14,033 bases of DNA, taken from positions 1-14,033 of the forward strand of contig JACPRL010000012.1 in the NCBI GenBank assembly GCA_016189965.1, read 5' to 3'. Both the position numbers and the translations under genes were made by a program. This document shows positions 7,462 through 13,021 of this stretch, one piece after another; the first letter of the stretch is position 1; each line of letters begins with the position of its first letter. The notes beneath the pieces were generated by a model. The model searched no databases. It was given only the letters and a program-made list of their open reading frames with translations, and had not been told where the DNA came from. The stretch comes from Acidobacteriota bacterium (lineage in GTDB: Bacteria; Acidobacteriota; Terriglobia; Acidiferrales; 2-02-FULL-67-57).

Positions 7462-7547
7462 ACTAGTGCCGTTCCAACTTTTCCCGCCCGAACCTCGGAT
7501 GGCCCCGAACCTGCGAAATGGCTCCAATGAGTTGGAACGGCACTAGT
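7462..7547. mobile_element. MITE-like 86-bp element with perfect 18-bp terminal inverted repeats
   Basis: ACTAGTGCCGTTCCAACT (7462-7479) is repeated exactly in inverse at 7530-7547, around a 50-bp unrelated centre. The outer CTAG on each side is self-complementary and might be a target duplication rather than part of the repeat. There is no reading frame inside. The right arm contains the TAG stop of the PilZ gene. Alternatives are a long-loop cruciform or regulatory RNA stem, but perfect arms at the very ends fit a non-autonomous transposable element better. Confidence 0.6.
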
Positions 7548-7890
7548 CCGCGGGCCGCGGCCACTCGGCGCTGAAGTCAATGTCCCACAAAGTCGGCTCG
7601 CCGCGAATCAGCTCCAAACCCATCTCCCACTCACCGGGCGAGCACGGCGCAATCCAGACAATACGGTAGGGGGTGGTACGCCCGTTCTGGCGGTTTTCGA
7701 CCGTGACCTCCGAACCGGCGCGAAACTCGCCGGCTGCACGGGCGAGGATGCCGTGGTAGCTGATGTTGATGGCCTCCCCGTCGGCCTCGCCGGTCGGGCC
7801 GCCCGGGCTGCGGGCGCGGAAGCGGAGAGGGAGTTGGAGCGGATGCCGGGGGGAGCGGCGTCGTTCAATGCCTGTCGGCGGCTCGCTCAT
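7543..7890 (-). CDS. PilZ-domain protein (candidate cyclic-di-GMP receptor)
   Basis: 115 residues from the ATG at 7890. The N-terminus has the PilZ signature RRRSPR (10-15), giving the RxxxR cyclic-di-GMP contact, and NISYHG at 42-47 fits the second D/NxSxxG motif. The remainder follows the PilZ barrel pattern (FRAGSEVTVE, YRIVWIAP, WEMGLELI). Single-domain PilZ proteins usually relay c-di-GMP levels to motility, secretion or polysaccharide machinery; no such partner is nearby. The gene is served by a strong candidate minus-strand promoter. Its last codons run into the terminal inverted repeat of the 86-bp element, which supplies the stop codon, so the original C-terminus may have been changed. 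Confidence 0.82.
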   Translation of the reverse strand: MSEPPTGIERRRSPRHPLQLPLRFRARSPGGPTGEADGEAINISYHGILARAAGEFRAGSEVTVENRQNGRTTPYRIVWIAPCSPGEWEMGLELIRGEPTLWDIDFSAEWPRPAD

Positions 7891-7922
7891 CGTGGCAACG
7901 CCCCGCCTGTGGCGGTGGGGTT

Positions 7923-7951
7923 CTTATACGCTGGCGGCGCAGGGGCGTCAA
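7923..7951 (-). promoter_or_regulatory. Strong sigma-70-type promoter for the PilZ gene
   Basis: On the minus strand TTGACG (complement of 7946-7951), exactly 17 bases, then TATAAG (complement of 7923-7928). Both hexamers match consensus at 5 of 6. Transcription would start near 7916, about 25 bases before the ATG; the leader contains a GC-rich hairpin (CGCC ACA GGCG) and no clear Shine-Dalgarno. Confidence 0.65.
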
Positions 7952-7972
7952 CCGCCCGCTGAAAAAAAAGAC

Positions 7973-8078
7973 TAGGCAGGCGTCGGAAACTGTGGTAAAC
8001 TGCCCCTGCGTTTGAAGCTCTTGCAACACCTGCTGAGTTGAACTCAAGGGCCGCGAGAGTCAGTCTCGCGGCTTTTTT
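7973..8078 (+). ncRNA. Candidate small RNA or attenuated leader upstream of the cold-shock gene
   Basis: A weak promoter (TAGGCA at 7973-7978, 17-base spacer, TAAACT at 7996-8001) would start a transcript near 8008 that ends at the intrinsic terminator 8050-8078, about 70 bases. Within it, AGCTC/GAGTT and TTGA AC TCAA can pair upstream of the terminator stem. No coding gene on the plus strand ends here, so the terminator needs its own explanation: an independent small RNA, or premature termination in the leader of the cold-shock gene 64 bases downstream. Confidence 0.4.
8050..8078 (+). terminator. Intrinsic terminator upstream of the cold-shock gene
   Basis: GCCGCGAGA, loop GTCAG, TCTCGCGGC (9-bp perfect stem), then six T. 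This is textbook form and reads only on the plus strand. Confidence 0.85.
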
Positions 8079-8141
8079 AGGTTCTAGCCTCGGGGCGTTG
8101 GGGAGAAGCAAACAGCATCAACGAAAAGGAGTACCAACGAA

Positions 8142-8357
8142 GTGACCACGAATGGACGTGAGCAAGGCGTGGTGAAGTGGTTCAACGCCTCGAAGGGCTA
8201 CGGGTTTATCCGGCGCCAGTCGGGCGAGGACGTCTTCGTCCACTACTCGGCCATCCAGGGCTCGGGGTTCCGCAGCCTGGAGGATGGAGCCGCGGTAGAG
8301 TTCGAGGTTGTCAAGGGGCCGAAAGGCTTCCAAGCCACGAATGTGACGCCGCTCTAA
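8142..8357 (+). CDS. Cold-shock-domain protein (CspA family)
   Basis: 71 residues from a GTG with AAAGGAG at 8125-8131; no ATG gives a full domain. The whole protein is one cold-shock domain: VVKWFNASKGYGFI with the RNP-1 motif KGYGFI (18-23), VFVHYS with RNP-2 (31-36), and the closing VEFEVVKGPKGFQATNV strands. These proteins bind single-stranded RNA/DNA and keep mRNA unfolded, at low temperature or during growth transitions. It is bracketed by two intrinsic terminators, so it is a single-gene unit; the upstream one may be regulatory. Length fits the family (65-75). The family is certain, but which csp paralogue cannot be told. Confidence 0.95.
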   Translation: MTTNGREQGVVKWFNASKGYGFIRRQSGEDVFVHYSAIQGSGFRSLEDGAAVEFEVVKGPKGFQATNVTPL

Positions 8358-8379
8358 CCAAGCGCAACACACACCCGAG

Positions 8380-8412
8380 GAGCCGAACCGTTCGCGGTTC
8401 GGCTCTTTTTTT
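8380..8412 (+). terminator. Intrinsic terminator after the cold-shock gene
   Basis: GAGCCGAACCG, TTCG tetraloop, CGGTTCGGCTC (11-bp perfect stem), then seven T, 22 bases after the stop codon. The most stable classical terminator in the window. Confidence 0.92.
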
Positions 8413-8473
8413 GTGTTCAGACGGGAGGAGGTGTTGCCCGTCGGACGGGTTCCCGAACGCTATGGAAAAGCGG

Positions 8474-8491
8474 TGGTGCCGAAGGTGGGAG
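8474..8491. repeat. 18-bp copy of the tRNA-Leu 3' end (attachment-site-like)
   Basis: TGGTGCCGAAGGTGGGAG is identical to 8609-8626, which covers the CCA end, acceptor 3' strand and start of the T-arm of tRNA-Leu. Spacing is 135 bp. No tRNA body accompanies this copy. Integrases commonly recombine at tRNA 3' ends and leave such duplications, so this could be an attachment-site remnant. The 117 bp between the copies hold only palindromic repeats and no integrase. Confidence 0.55.
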
Positions 8492-8499
8492 AAGTTTAT

Positions 8500-8516
8500 C
8501 CCGAGCCTGCCGAGGG
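8500..8516. repeat. Diverged REP-like palindromic repeat
   Basis: CCCGAGCCTGCCGAGGG is a diverged copy of the short element at 5044-5062 (CCCTGAGC...CGAAGGG), with changes at several positions but the same symmetry. Confidence 0.45.
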
Positions 8517-8550
8517 AAACCCACACACCATGGCCGAACACGGGCGCAGG

Positions 8551-8589
8551 CCCTTCGACTCGTCCCGCCGGAGCGGGAGTCGCTCAGGG
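8551..8589. repeat. Long-form REP-like repeat with inner hairpin
   Basis: Outer arms CCCTTCGACT (8551-8560) and CGCTCAGGG (8581-8589) enclose an inner hairpin TCCCGC, CGGA, GCGGGA (8563-8578). The copy at 13934-13980 has related outer arms but an unrelated inner hairpin. It lies downstream of tRNA-Leu on the minus strand. Confidence 0.65.
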
Positions 8590-8590
8590 C

Positions 8591-8608
8591 AAATTTCCTG
8601 CGGAAATT

Positions 8609-8609
<1 letters not shown>
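8591..8609 (-). terminator. AT-rich hairpin directly after tRNA-Leu
   Basis: AAATTTCC, TGC, GGAAATTT forms a perfect 8-bp stem starting at the last base of the tRNA CCA end. On the minus strand the stem itself ends in three T, but no further U-tract follows. It may help end or process the tRNA transcript; as a terminator it is weak. Confidence 0.4.
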
Positions 8610-8695
<86 letters not shown>

Positions 8696-8745
8696 CCGAA
8701 CGAGGCGCCGCCACCGGAATGCTAGCGGGAGTGCGCGGCAGCTCC

Positions 8746-8774
8746 ATCTTGCCAACGGTGCGCGAGGGTGTCAA
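8746..8774 (-). promoter_or_regulatory. Candidate promoter for tRNA-Leu
   Basis: On the minus strand TTGACA (complement of 8769-8774, perfect -35), 17 bases, then CAAGAT (complement of 8746-8751, a poor -10). Transcription would begin near 8739, leaving about 44 bases before the mature tRNA 5' end. It lies just ahead of the start of the divergent BtuF-like gene. Confidence 0.45.
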
Positions 8775-8788
8775 GCTGGTGCCGGACG

Positions 8789-9700
8789 ATGCGCATCTGC
8801 TCGTTTCTCCCTTCCGCCACCGAGATGGTCTATGCCCTGGGGCTGGGCGACGAGCTGGCCGGCGTCACCTACGAGTGCGACTACCCCCCGGCGGCGCGCG
8901 CCAAGCCCGTCGTGGTGCACACGCGGCTGGCGCCGACCGCGACGAGCGCCGCAGTCGACCGTCAGGTCGCCGAGTTTGTGGCCCGGGGCGAAAGCCTCTA
9001 CCGGGTTGATCTGCAGGCGCTCGCGGCTCTCCAGCCCGACCTCATCATTACCCAGGACCTCTGCCACGTCTGCGCCGCCAGCCCCGGTGACCTCGTTGAC
9101 GCGCTCGCCCGCCTACCGTGCCCTCCGCAGGTGCTTTCGCTCAGTCCCCGCACGCTGGCCGAAGTTCTCGGAGACATCCGTCGCCTCGGGGAAGCCACCG
9201 AGCGCGGGGCGGCGGCGGAGAAGCTCGTAGCGGAGCTGGAGGAGCGAATCCGGCGCGTTGAAGAAGCCGTGGCCAGCGCGAAGCAGCGTCCGCGCGTGGC
9301 GTGCCTAGAGTGGCTCGACCCGCCCTATGTCGCCGGCCACTGGGTGCCAGAGATGGTGGAGAAGGCTGGCGGAGTGGACGCCCTAGGGCGGGTCGGGGAA
9401 CCCTCGCGGCGGGTAAGCTGGGAGGAAGTGTTGACCTCTCGGCCCGACGTGATTGTGGTCATGCCCTGCGGCTACAGGCTGGCGCAAACAGTCGCCGAGT
9501 GTCGCGGGGTGAGGTTCCCACCGGGGTGGGATGCCCTGCCTGCCGTCAGAGCCGGCAGGGTCTTTGCCGTGGATGCGAACAGCTATTTTTCACGGCCGGG
9601 GCCGAGGCTGGTGAGAGGCCTTCAACTGCTGGCGTCGGTGCTGCATCTGCAGCCGAGATCCCTTTTCGCTGCACCAGCGGAGGGAGTCGCGGCGGTCTAG
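8789..9700 (+). CDS. BtuF-like periplasmic-binding-fold protein (cobalamin/metal-chelate binding), no signal peptide
   Basis: 303 residues from the ATG at 8789; a GTG at 8768 would add seven atypical residues, while MRICSFLPSATEMVYALGLGDELAGVT is the usual start of this subgroup. The fold is the two-lobed class III binding protein: N-lobe 1-115, a long connecting helix (about 145-180, Glu/Arg-rich), C-lobe 185-290 with WLDPPYVAGHWVPEMVEKAGG and RPDVIVVMPCG. QDLCHVCA near residue 95 is the Cys-x-x-Cys feature of this 'cobalamin-binding' branch. BtuF normally delivers vitamin B12 to BtuCD in the periplasm; here no signal peptide, permease or ATPase gene is present, so a cytoplasmic ligand-binding or corrinoid-handling role is possible. 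The exact ligand is unknown. Confidence 0.8.
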   Translation: MRICSFLPSATEMVYALGLGDELAGVTYECDYPPAARAKPVVVHTRLAPTATSAAVDRQVAEFVARGESLYRVDLQALAALQPDLIITQDLCHVCAASPGDLVDALARLPCPPQVLSLSPRTLAEVLGDIRRLGEATERGAAAEKLVAELEERIRRVEEAVASAKQRPRVACLEWLDPPYVAGHWVPEMVEKAGGVDALGRVGEPSRRVSWEEVLTSRPDVIVVMPCGYRLAQTVAECRGVRFPPGWDALPAVRAGRVFAVDANSYFSRPGPRLVRGLQLLASVLHLQPRSLFAAPAEGVAAV

Positions 9701-9714
9701 GGGAGAGTTGCACT

Positions 9715-9742
9715 TTGGGTACCCCTCCTACTCTGGTATAGT
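9715..9742 (+). promoter_or_regulatory. Promoter for the response regulator gene
   Basis: TATAGT (9737-9742) matches the -10 at 5 of 6 and is preceded by an extended -10 TG (9734-9735). TTGGGT (9715-9720) lies at a 16-base spacing. The leader would be about 32 bases, with AGGAGAGGAG at 9760-9769 ahead of the ATG. Confidence 0.6.
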
Positions 9743-9781
9743 GGTAGCAGTCCCATCGCAGGAGAGGAGTCGGGGGACGGG

Positions 9782-10453
9782 ATGCCCGCCGGGAAACCCT
9801 CCATCAAAGTGGCAGTGGCGGACGACCAGCCCATCTACCGCCTGGGCATCCTGAAGCTGCTCGCCTCGGAGCCCGACCTGACGGTGGTGGGCGAAGCATC
9901 GAACGGGCAGGAGGCGTTGCTGGTGGTCGAGCGCCACGGGCCGGACGTGCTGCTGCTCGACCTGAAGATGCCGGTGATGGACGGCATTGAGACGCTCAGC
10001 GAGCTGGCGAAGCGCAAGCTCGGCGTGCGGGCGATCGTGATGATGGCCAACGACGAGCGCGACCGCGCCATCCGCGCGGTGCGCCTGGGGGCGCGCGGCA
10101 TCCTCTTCAAAGACGCCGATCCGGGGCTGCTGGCCAAGAGCATCCGCAAGGTCTACGCCGGTGAAGTCTGGATCGATAACCCCATCCTCAGCCAGGCGCT
10201 GGAGACGCTGCTGACGCGCCCGGCGACGCTGGAGGAGATGCGCGGGCAGCGGGAGACGCACCTCTCCAGCCGCGAGATGGAGGTCGTCCGCTGCGTCGCC
10301 ATGGGACTGCGCAACAAGGAAGTGGCCGATAAGCTCGGCGTGAGCGAAGCCACGGTGAAGAACCACCTGACCAGCATCTACGCCAAGCTGGGCGTCTCCG
10401 ACCGGCTCGAACTCATCCTCCACGCCATCCACAACAAGCTCATCCACGTCTAG
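9782..10453 (+). CDS. NarL/FixJ-family response regulator (REC + LuxR-type HTH)
   Basis: 223 residues. Receiver domain 7-125: acidic pair D14/D15, phospho-acceptor D60 in LLLDLKMPVMDG, and K110 in GILFKD. The helix-turn-helix at about 158-220 has the LuxR pattern (LSSREMEVVRCVAMGLRNKE then VADKLGVSEATVKNHLTSIYAKLGV). It is a cytoplasmic DNA-binding transcription factor switched by phosphorylation. The conserved switch Thr/Ser after the fourth strand appears to be Met88 (RAIVMMAND), which is unusual and could weaken phosphorylation-coupled switching. No histidine kinase lies in the window, so it is an orphan here. A small membrane protein gene follows after 3 bases and may be co-transcribed. 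Confidence 0.93.
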   Translation: MPAGKPSIKVAVADDQPIYRLGILKLLASEPDLTVVGEASNGQEALLVVERHGPDVLLLDLKMPVMDGIETLSELAKRKLGVRAIVMMANDERDRAIRAVRLGARGILFKDADPGLLAKSIRKVYAGEVWIDNPILSQALETLLTRPATLEEMRGQRETHLSSREMEVVRCVAMGLRNKEVADKLGVSEATVKNHLTSIYAKLGVSDRLELILHAIHNKLIHV

Positions 10454-10456
10454 CAC

Positions 10457-10918
10457 GTGTCGGGAACCCTCGAGCGACCTGCCGGGATCACTGTGCTGGC
10501 CGTGTTGCACTTCGTCATGGCGGCACTGATGCTGCTGACCGGAGCGCTTTGGATTTGGGTGGTACGCTCGCCGATGTTCGCTGAGCTCGGAATGGAAAAT
10601 CCGCAAGGTATGGACCTCTCGGATGAAATGCTCTGGCTGACTGAGATGGGCCCCTGGGCGGGGGCGCTCTTCCTGGTCTACGGGGGACTCAAAGGAGCGA
10701 GCGGCTATGGGCTGTTGAAGCTGCGCCGCTGGGGGCGCCGACTCACCATTGGTTTGGCCGCGTTGACCGTTCTGCTGACGTTGCCGGGTTTGGTGTCCGC
10801 GCTGCTCGACCAGCAGGCGAGCAGGATCATTTTGAACTTGATCGTTGTGGCTGGCTACAGCGCGATTATCGCGTATCTGTTGACTGCCCGGGTGAAGCAG
10901 GCCTTCGGCGCAACCTAG
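10457..10918 (+). CDS. Small polytopic membrane protein of unknown function
   Basis: 153 residues from a GTG three bases after the response regulator stop; the start is the weakest part of the call because no Shine-Dalgarno is visible, though the full open frame is hydrophobic throughout. Four helices are likely at about 9-36, 64-88 (with LYGGLKGASGYGLL-like loop), 96-115 and 121-144. A soluble, acidic loop (about 38-62, ENPQGMDLSDEM) would lie outside or inside between helices 1 and 2. The first helix begins RPAGITVLAVLHF, as seen in various uncharacterised bacterial membrane proteins. Tight linkage to the regulator suggests shared expression; a functional link is only inference. Confidence 0.72.
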   Translation: MSGTLERPAGITVLAVLHFVMAALMLLTGALWIWVVRSPMFAELGMENPQGMDLSDEMLWLTEMGPWAGALFLVYGGLKGASGYGLLKLRRWGRRLTIGLAALTVLLTLPGLVSALLDQQASRIILNLIVVAGYSAIIAYLLTARVKQAFGAT

Positions 10919-10930
10919 GCACGAACTACC

Positions 10931-12022
10931 CTACGGCCGCCGCAGAGCCGACCATAGCGCGGCGGTGCGAGCTTGGGTGCGGGTGCGGAGGAGGGCGAGG
11001 AGCACCGTGGCGGCGATGATGGCGGCGAGGCCGAGCGAGGCTTCCTCAATCGAGCAGAAGCGCTTGGGGAGAATGGAGAAGCGGCCGTAGACGAAGGGGA
11101 TGTGCACCCAGTAGATGAGTAGCGAGTGCCGGCCGAGCAGGATGAGGGGGCTGGCGAGCCAGCCGGGCTTGAGCGCGCACCAGGCGTAGCAGGCCAGCAG
11201 AATCACCAGCAGCACACCGACGCGGACGAGGAAGAAGTTGGGGCTGGTGTGCCAGAAGTCGTAGACGGCGAAGAGCGGGAGGGGGAGCGAGTCGAGCCCG
11301 AGGGCAAGCGCGGCGAGCGCGAGGCCGGCGCCACTGAGCAGCAGGACACCGGCGGTTTCGCGGCTGGCGCGAACGGCGCGCAGGAGCGCGAGTCCGGCGG
11401 CGCCGCCGGCGAAGGTGAACCCCGCCCAGGGGAAGAGCGGGAAGAGCCAGGGCTTTGGCACGAAGTCGGTGTGGCCGCCGTTGAGGTAAGTGGCAAGCCA
11501 CCAAGGGAGGAAGTCGGGCTTGGCCGTCGTCCAGAGCGGCGGCGTGAGGAGCGCGATGGCCAGCGCTACCGCGCTGGCCATCAACGTCTGGCGCGCCCAG
11601 CCCCGGCACAGCCGGGGCACCAGACTCACCAGCACGAGCGAGAGCCCGATGGTGTTCAGGATATCCACCCGCAGCAAGTCGGTCCACGGCGCCCAGGGGT
11701 AGCCCAGCACGAACTCCTGCAGGCGGAAGAGCAGGCCGAAGAGAAACACTTCAAAGCCGCGGCGGGCGGTGCGCCGGGCGATGTCGGCGCCCGCCAGTCC
11801 CTTCGACTCCAGGCGGTCAACGACCAAGGCGAAGGAGACGCCGGCAAGGAAGAGAAAGAGCGGGGCGGGGAGCGTGCCGATGAGCTGCGAGGTGCGGAAG
11901 AAGGCGGTGGCGCGGGCTTCGGGAGCGAGCCAAGAGTCGTAGGCATGGGTCTGGAACAGGGTGAGGCAGGCGAGGCCGCGCATCCAGTCGATGTAGTCCA
12001 GTCGGGCGCGCGCAGCGGCCAT
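10931..12022 (-). CDS. HGSNAT/DUF1624-type membrane acyltransferase-like protein
   Basis: 363 residues, with about nine to ten hydrophobic helices. The N-terminus RLDYIDWMRGLACLTLFQTHAYDSW matches the opening signature of heparan-alpha-glucosaminide N-acetyltransferase-like and YeiB/acyltransferase-3-like proteins: the D-W-x-R-G-L motif (D12, R15) and H26 in the first helix. Later, LPAPLFLFLAGVSFAL and GRHSLLIYWVHIPFVYGRF (the C-terminal family signature) strengthen this. Members sit in the inner membrane and are thought to move acyl groups across it to envelope sugars; bacterial substrates are mostly unknown. It converges with the gene ending at 10918 (12 bases between stops). No good ribosome-binding site precedes the ATG, so a later start is possible. 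Confidence 0.82.
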   Translation of the reverse strand: MAAARARLDYIDWMRGLACLTLFQTHAYDSWLAPEARATAFFRTSQLIGTLPAPLFLFLAGVSFALVVDRLESKGLAGADIARRTARRGFEVFLFGLLFRLQEFVLGYPWAPWTDLLRVDILNTIGLSLVLVSLVPRLCRGWARQTLMASAVALAIALLTPPLWTTAKPDFLPWWLATYLNGGHTDFVPKPWLFPLFPWAGFTFAGGAAGLALLRAVRASRETAGVLLLSGAGLALAALALGLDSLPLPLFAVYDFWHTSPNFFLVRVGVLLVILLACYAWCALKPGWLASPLILLGRHSLLIYWVHIPFVYGRFSILPKRFCSIEEASLGLAAIIAATVLLALLRTRTQARTAALWSALRRP

Positions 12023-12144
12023 TGGCGGAGCAAGCTAGCGTGGGCAGAAAGAAAAGGCAAGGCAGCGGAGTGTTTGGATAACTTCCGCGAGGCGACCTCA
12101 GTAGCTAAGAGCTTCGCTTCGACTCAACCAAGGACAGGCGTCCC

Positions 12145-12229
12145 GCGGGGACCCCCAGAGAGGGTTTCCCCGCACCCCTTCCGCGGTTGCGCTGCGCGCA
12201 GCTTCTTGCGGCACGGCTGAAGCCGTGCC
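12145..12229. repeat. Cluster of palindromes between the acyltransferase and DinB genes
   Basis: Three structures: GCGGGGA (12145-12151) with TCCCCGC (12167-12173); the perfect 12-bp palindrome GCTGCGCGCAGC (12191-12202); and GGCACGGC, TGAA, GCCGTGCC (12210-12229), an 8-bp stem with the same TGAA loop as the hairpin units at 5167-5233. The gap 12023-12291 also holds a decayed REP-like stretch around 12110-12140 and the dyad at 12257-12280; I see no gene in it. Confidence 0.6.
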
Positions 12230-12256
12230 CTGACGGGCGTCGAACGCTCTCGCCGA

Positions 12257-12280
12257 GCCCGGTGGCACCTGCCACCGGGC
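12257..12280. repeat. Perfect 11-bp-arm dyad after the DinB gene (GGTGGCA family)
   Basis: GCCCGGTGGCA, CC, TGCCACCGGGC. This is the third copy of the GGTGGCA/TGCCACC palindrome (others at 3862 and 5062), and the longest. It starts 12 bases past the DinB stop on the minus strand but has no T-tract, so classical termination is not supported. Confidence 0.7.
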
Positions 12281-12291
12281 ATCATCAAAGA

Positions 12292-12756
12292 TCAGGTGAG
12301 GGCTTTTTTGAGCAGGGCGAGCTGGCCGGCGTGGTAGAGGTCGTGCTGGACGACACCGTGGAGCATCACGTAAACGGAATAGTCCTGGCCGGCGACCGGG
12401 GCGGCCAGTTGGGCCTCGCTCAAGCCGGCGATGGCCTGGCGAAGCGCCTGGTGGCCGCGGGCCAGCTCGGCTAGGGTTTTCCTCCAGGCCGCGTCACTGG
12501 TGTCGGCGACCGCGGGCCAGTCCTGCTCGGGCGGCAGGTCAACGATGACCTCACCGGCCAAGCGTCGTCGTACCACCGACTCCCAGACGCCGATGTGCAG
12601 GACGATTTCCCAGATGCTGTGGGCGCGCGGGAGGGGCCGCGCCACCGCCTGCGTGGCGGTGACGCCGGAGAGGATTTCCCGCAGCGCGGGCCCGTGCCAG
12701 GCGTTGCCCTCGAAGGCGCGGCGTAACTGATCGGCGATTCGTTCTGCTTCGCTCAT
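12292..12756 (-). CDS. DinB-family (four-helix-bundle, metal-binding) protein
   Basis: 154 residues from the ATG at 12756, which has AGGGAG about 9 bases upstream; the frame extends 12 codons further without support. The fold is the DinB/YfiT-like four-helix bundle. The predicted metal triad is H54 (WEIVLHIGVWE), H138 and H142 (QHDLYHAGQLALLKK). Relatives include thiol-dependent transferases (bacillithiol, mycothiol) and stress-induced proteins of unknown activity, all cytoplasmic. Despite the family name this is unrelated to DNA polymerase IV. It is a single-gene unit with a candidate promoter and an operator-like dyad upstream. The thiol cofactor cannot be inferred from sequence alone. Confidence 0.88.
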   Translation of the reverse strand: MSEAERIADQLRRAFEGNAWHGPALREILSGVTATQAVARPLPRAHSIWEIVLHIGVWESVVRRRLAGEVIVDLPPEQDWPAVADTSDAAWRKTLAELARGHQALRQAIAGLSEAQLAAPVAGQDYSVYVMLHGVVQHDLYHAGQLALLKKALT

Positions 12757-12770
12757 GGGCTCGCTCCCTG

Positions 12771-12784
12771 GTTGTCTCGACAAC
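12771..12784 (-). promoter_or_regulatory. Operator-like dyad upstream of the DinB gene
   Basis: GTTGTC, TC, GACAAC: 6-bp inverted arms 15 bases before the DinB start, between its start codon and the proposed -10. Position and symmetry suit a repressor site; no matching regulator is in the window. Confidence 0.4.
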
Positions 12785-12802
12785 AGAGCCAACGTGCCGC
12801 GC

Positions 12803-12813
12803 TATCTTATACT
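12803..12813 (-). promoter_or_regulatory. Candidate -10 element for the DinB gene
   Basis: Minus-strand TATAAG (complement of 12806-12811) is a 5/6 -10 match, giving a leader of about 40 bases that spans the dyad; no good -35 is visible. The surrounding 11-mer TATCTTATACT is identical to 13004-13014 ahead of the M23 gene, and its plus-strand TATACT could also act as a -10. Confidence 0.4.
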
Positions 12814-12872
12814 AGTGCTGCGTTACCAAAATAGTTCACACAGACGGAGCCGACACTTCGAAGAGATCTACC

Positions 12873-12898
12873 CTCAGGGGCTAAAGCCCCGAGTTTTT
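12873..12898 (+). terminator. Terminator-like hairpin in the DinB-M23 gap
   Basis: CTC, A, GGGGC, TAAA, GCCCC, GAG followed by five T reads as an intrinsic terminator with one bulge. No plus-strand gene ends here. It may be a dispersed palindrome (GGGGC TAAA GCCCC) that happens to precede a T run, or the end of a short transcript from the plus-strand TATACT at 12808. Confidence 0.45.
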
Positions 12899-12921
12899 CT
12901 TGCCTCCTTGATGTCAGGACT

Positions 12922-12966
12922 CCCTTCGGCAAGCTCAGGGTCTCCGCTTCGCTCCGAGAAGCCCTG
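12922..12966. repeat. REP-like palindromic repeat
   Basis: CCCTTCGGCAAGCTCAGGG (12922-12940) is the exact reverse complement of 5044-5062. It is embedded in a larger pairing, GTCAGG (12913-12918) with CCTGAC (12963-12968). Confidence 0.7.
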
Positions 12967-12983
12967 ACCCCACGGACGAGGAT

Positions 12984-13014
12984 TTGCAACGGCTTCGTCT
13001 CTGTATCTTATACT
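12984..13014 (+). promoter_or_regulatory. Candidate promoter for the M23 peptidase gene, very close to its start
   Basis: TTGCAA (12984-12989), a 19-base spacer, TATACT (13009-13014). The -10 ends only 7 bases before the ATG at 13022, so transcription would begin at or next to the start codon, giving a leaderless mRNA, unless the ATG at 13034 is used. Confidence 0.5.
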
Positions 13015-13021
13015 GGCAGCC

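Noticed and set aside
8413..8473. Second, degraded tRNA upstream of the 18-bp copy
   Set aside because: No D-arm, anticodon or T-arm can be built next to the copy; only the acceptor 3' strand is duplicated.
11126..12220. 364-residue plus-strand open frame
   Set aside because: It is Glu/Gly-rich antisense of the membrane acyltransferase gene, whose N- and C-terminal signatures are clear.
12292..12756. DNA polymerase IV (dinB) gene
   Set aside because: The 154-residue product has the His triad of the DinB/YfiT four-helix family, not a Y-family polymerase.
12814..12840. Second copy of the 86-bp MITE-like element ends (ACTAGTGC...)
   Set aside because: Only the first eight bases agree with the terminal repeat and no inverse partner is found nearby.
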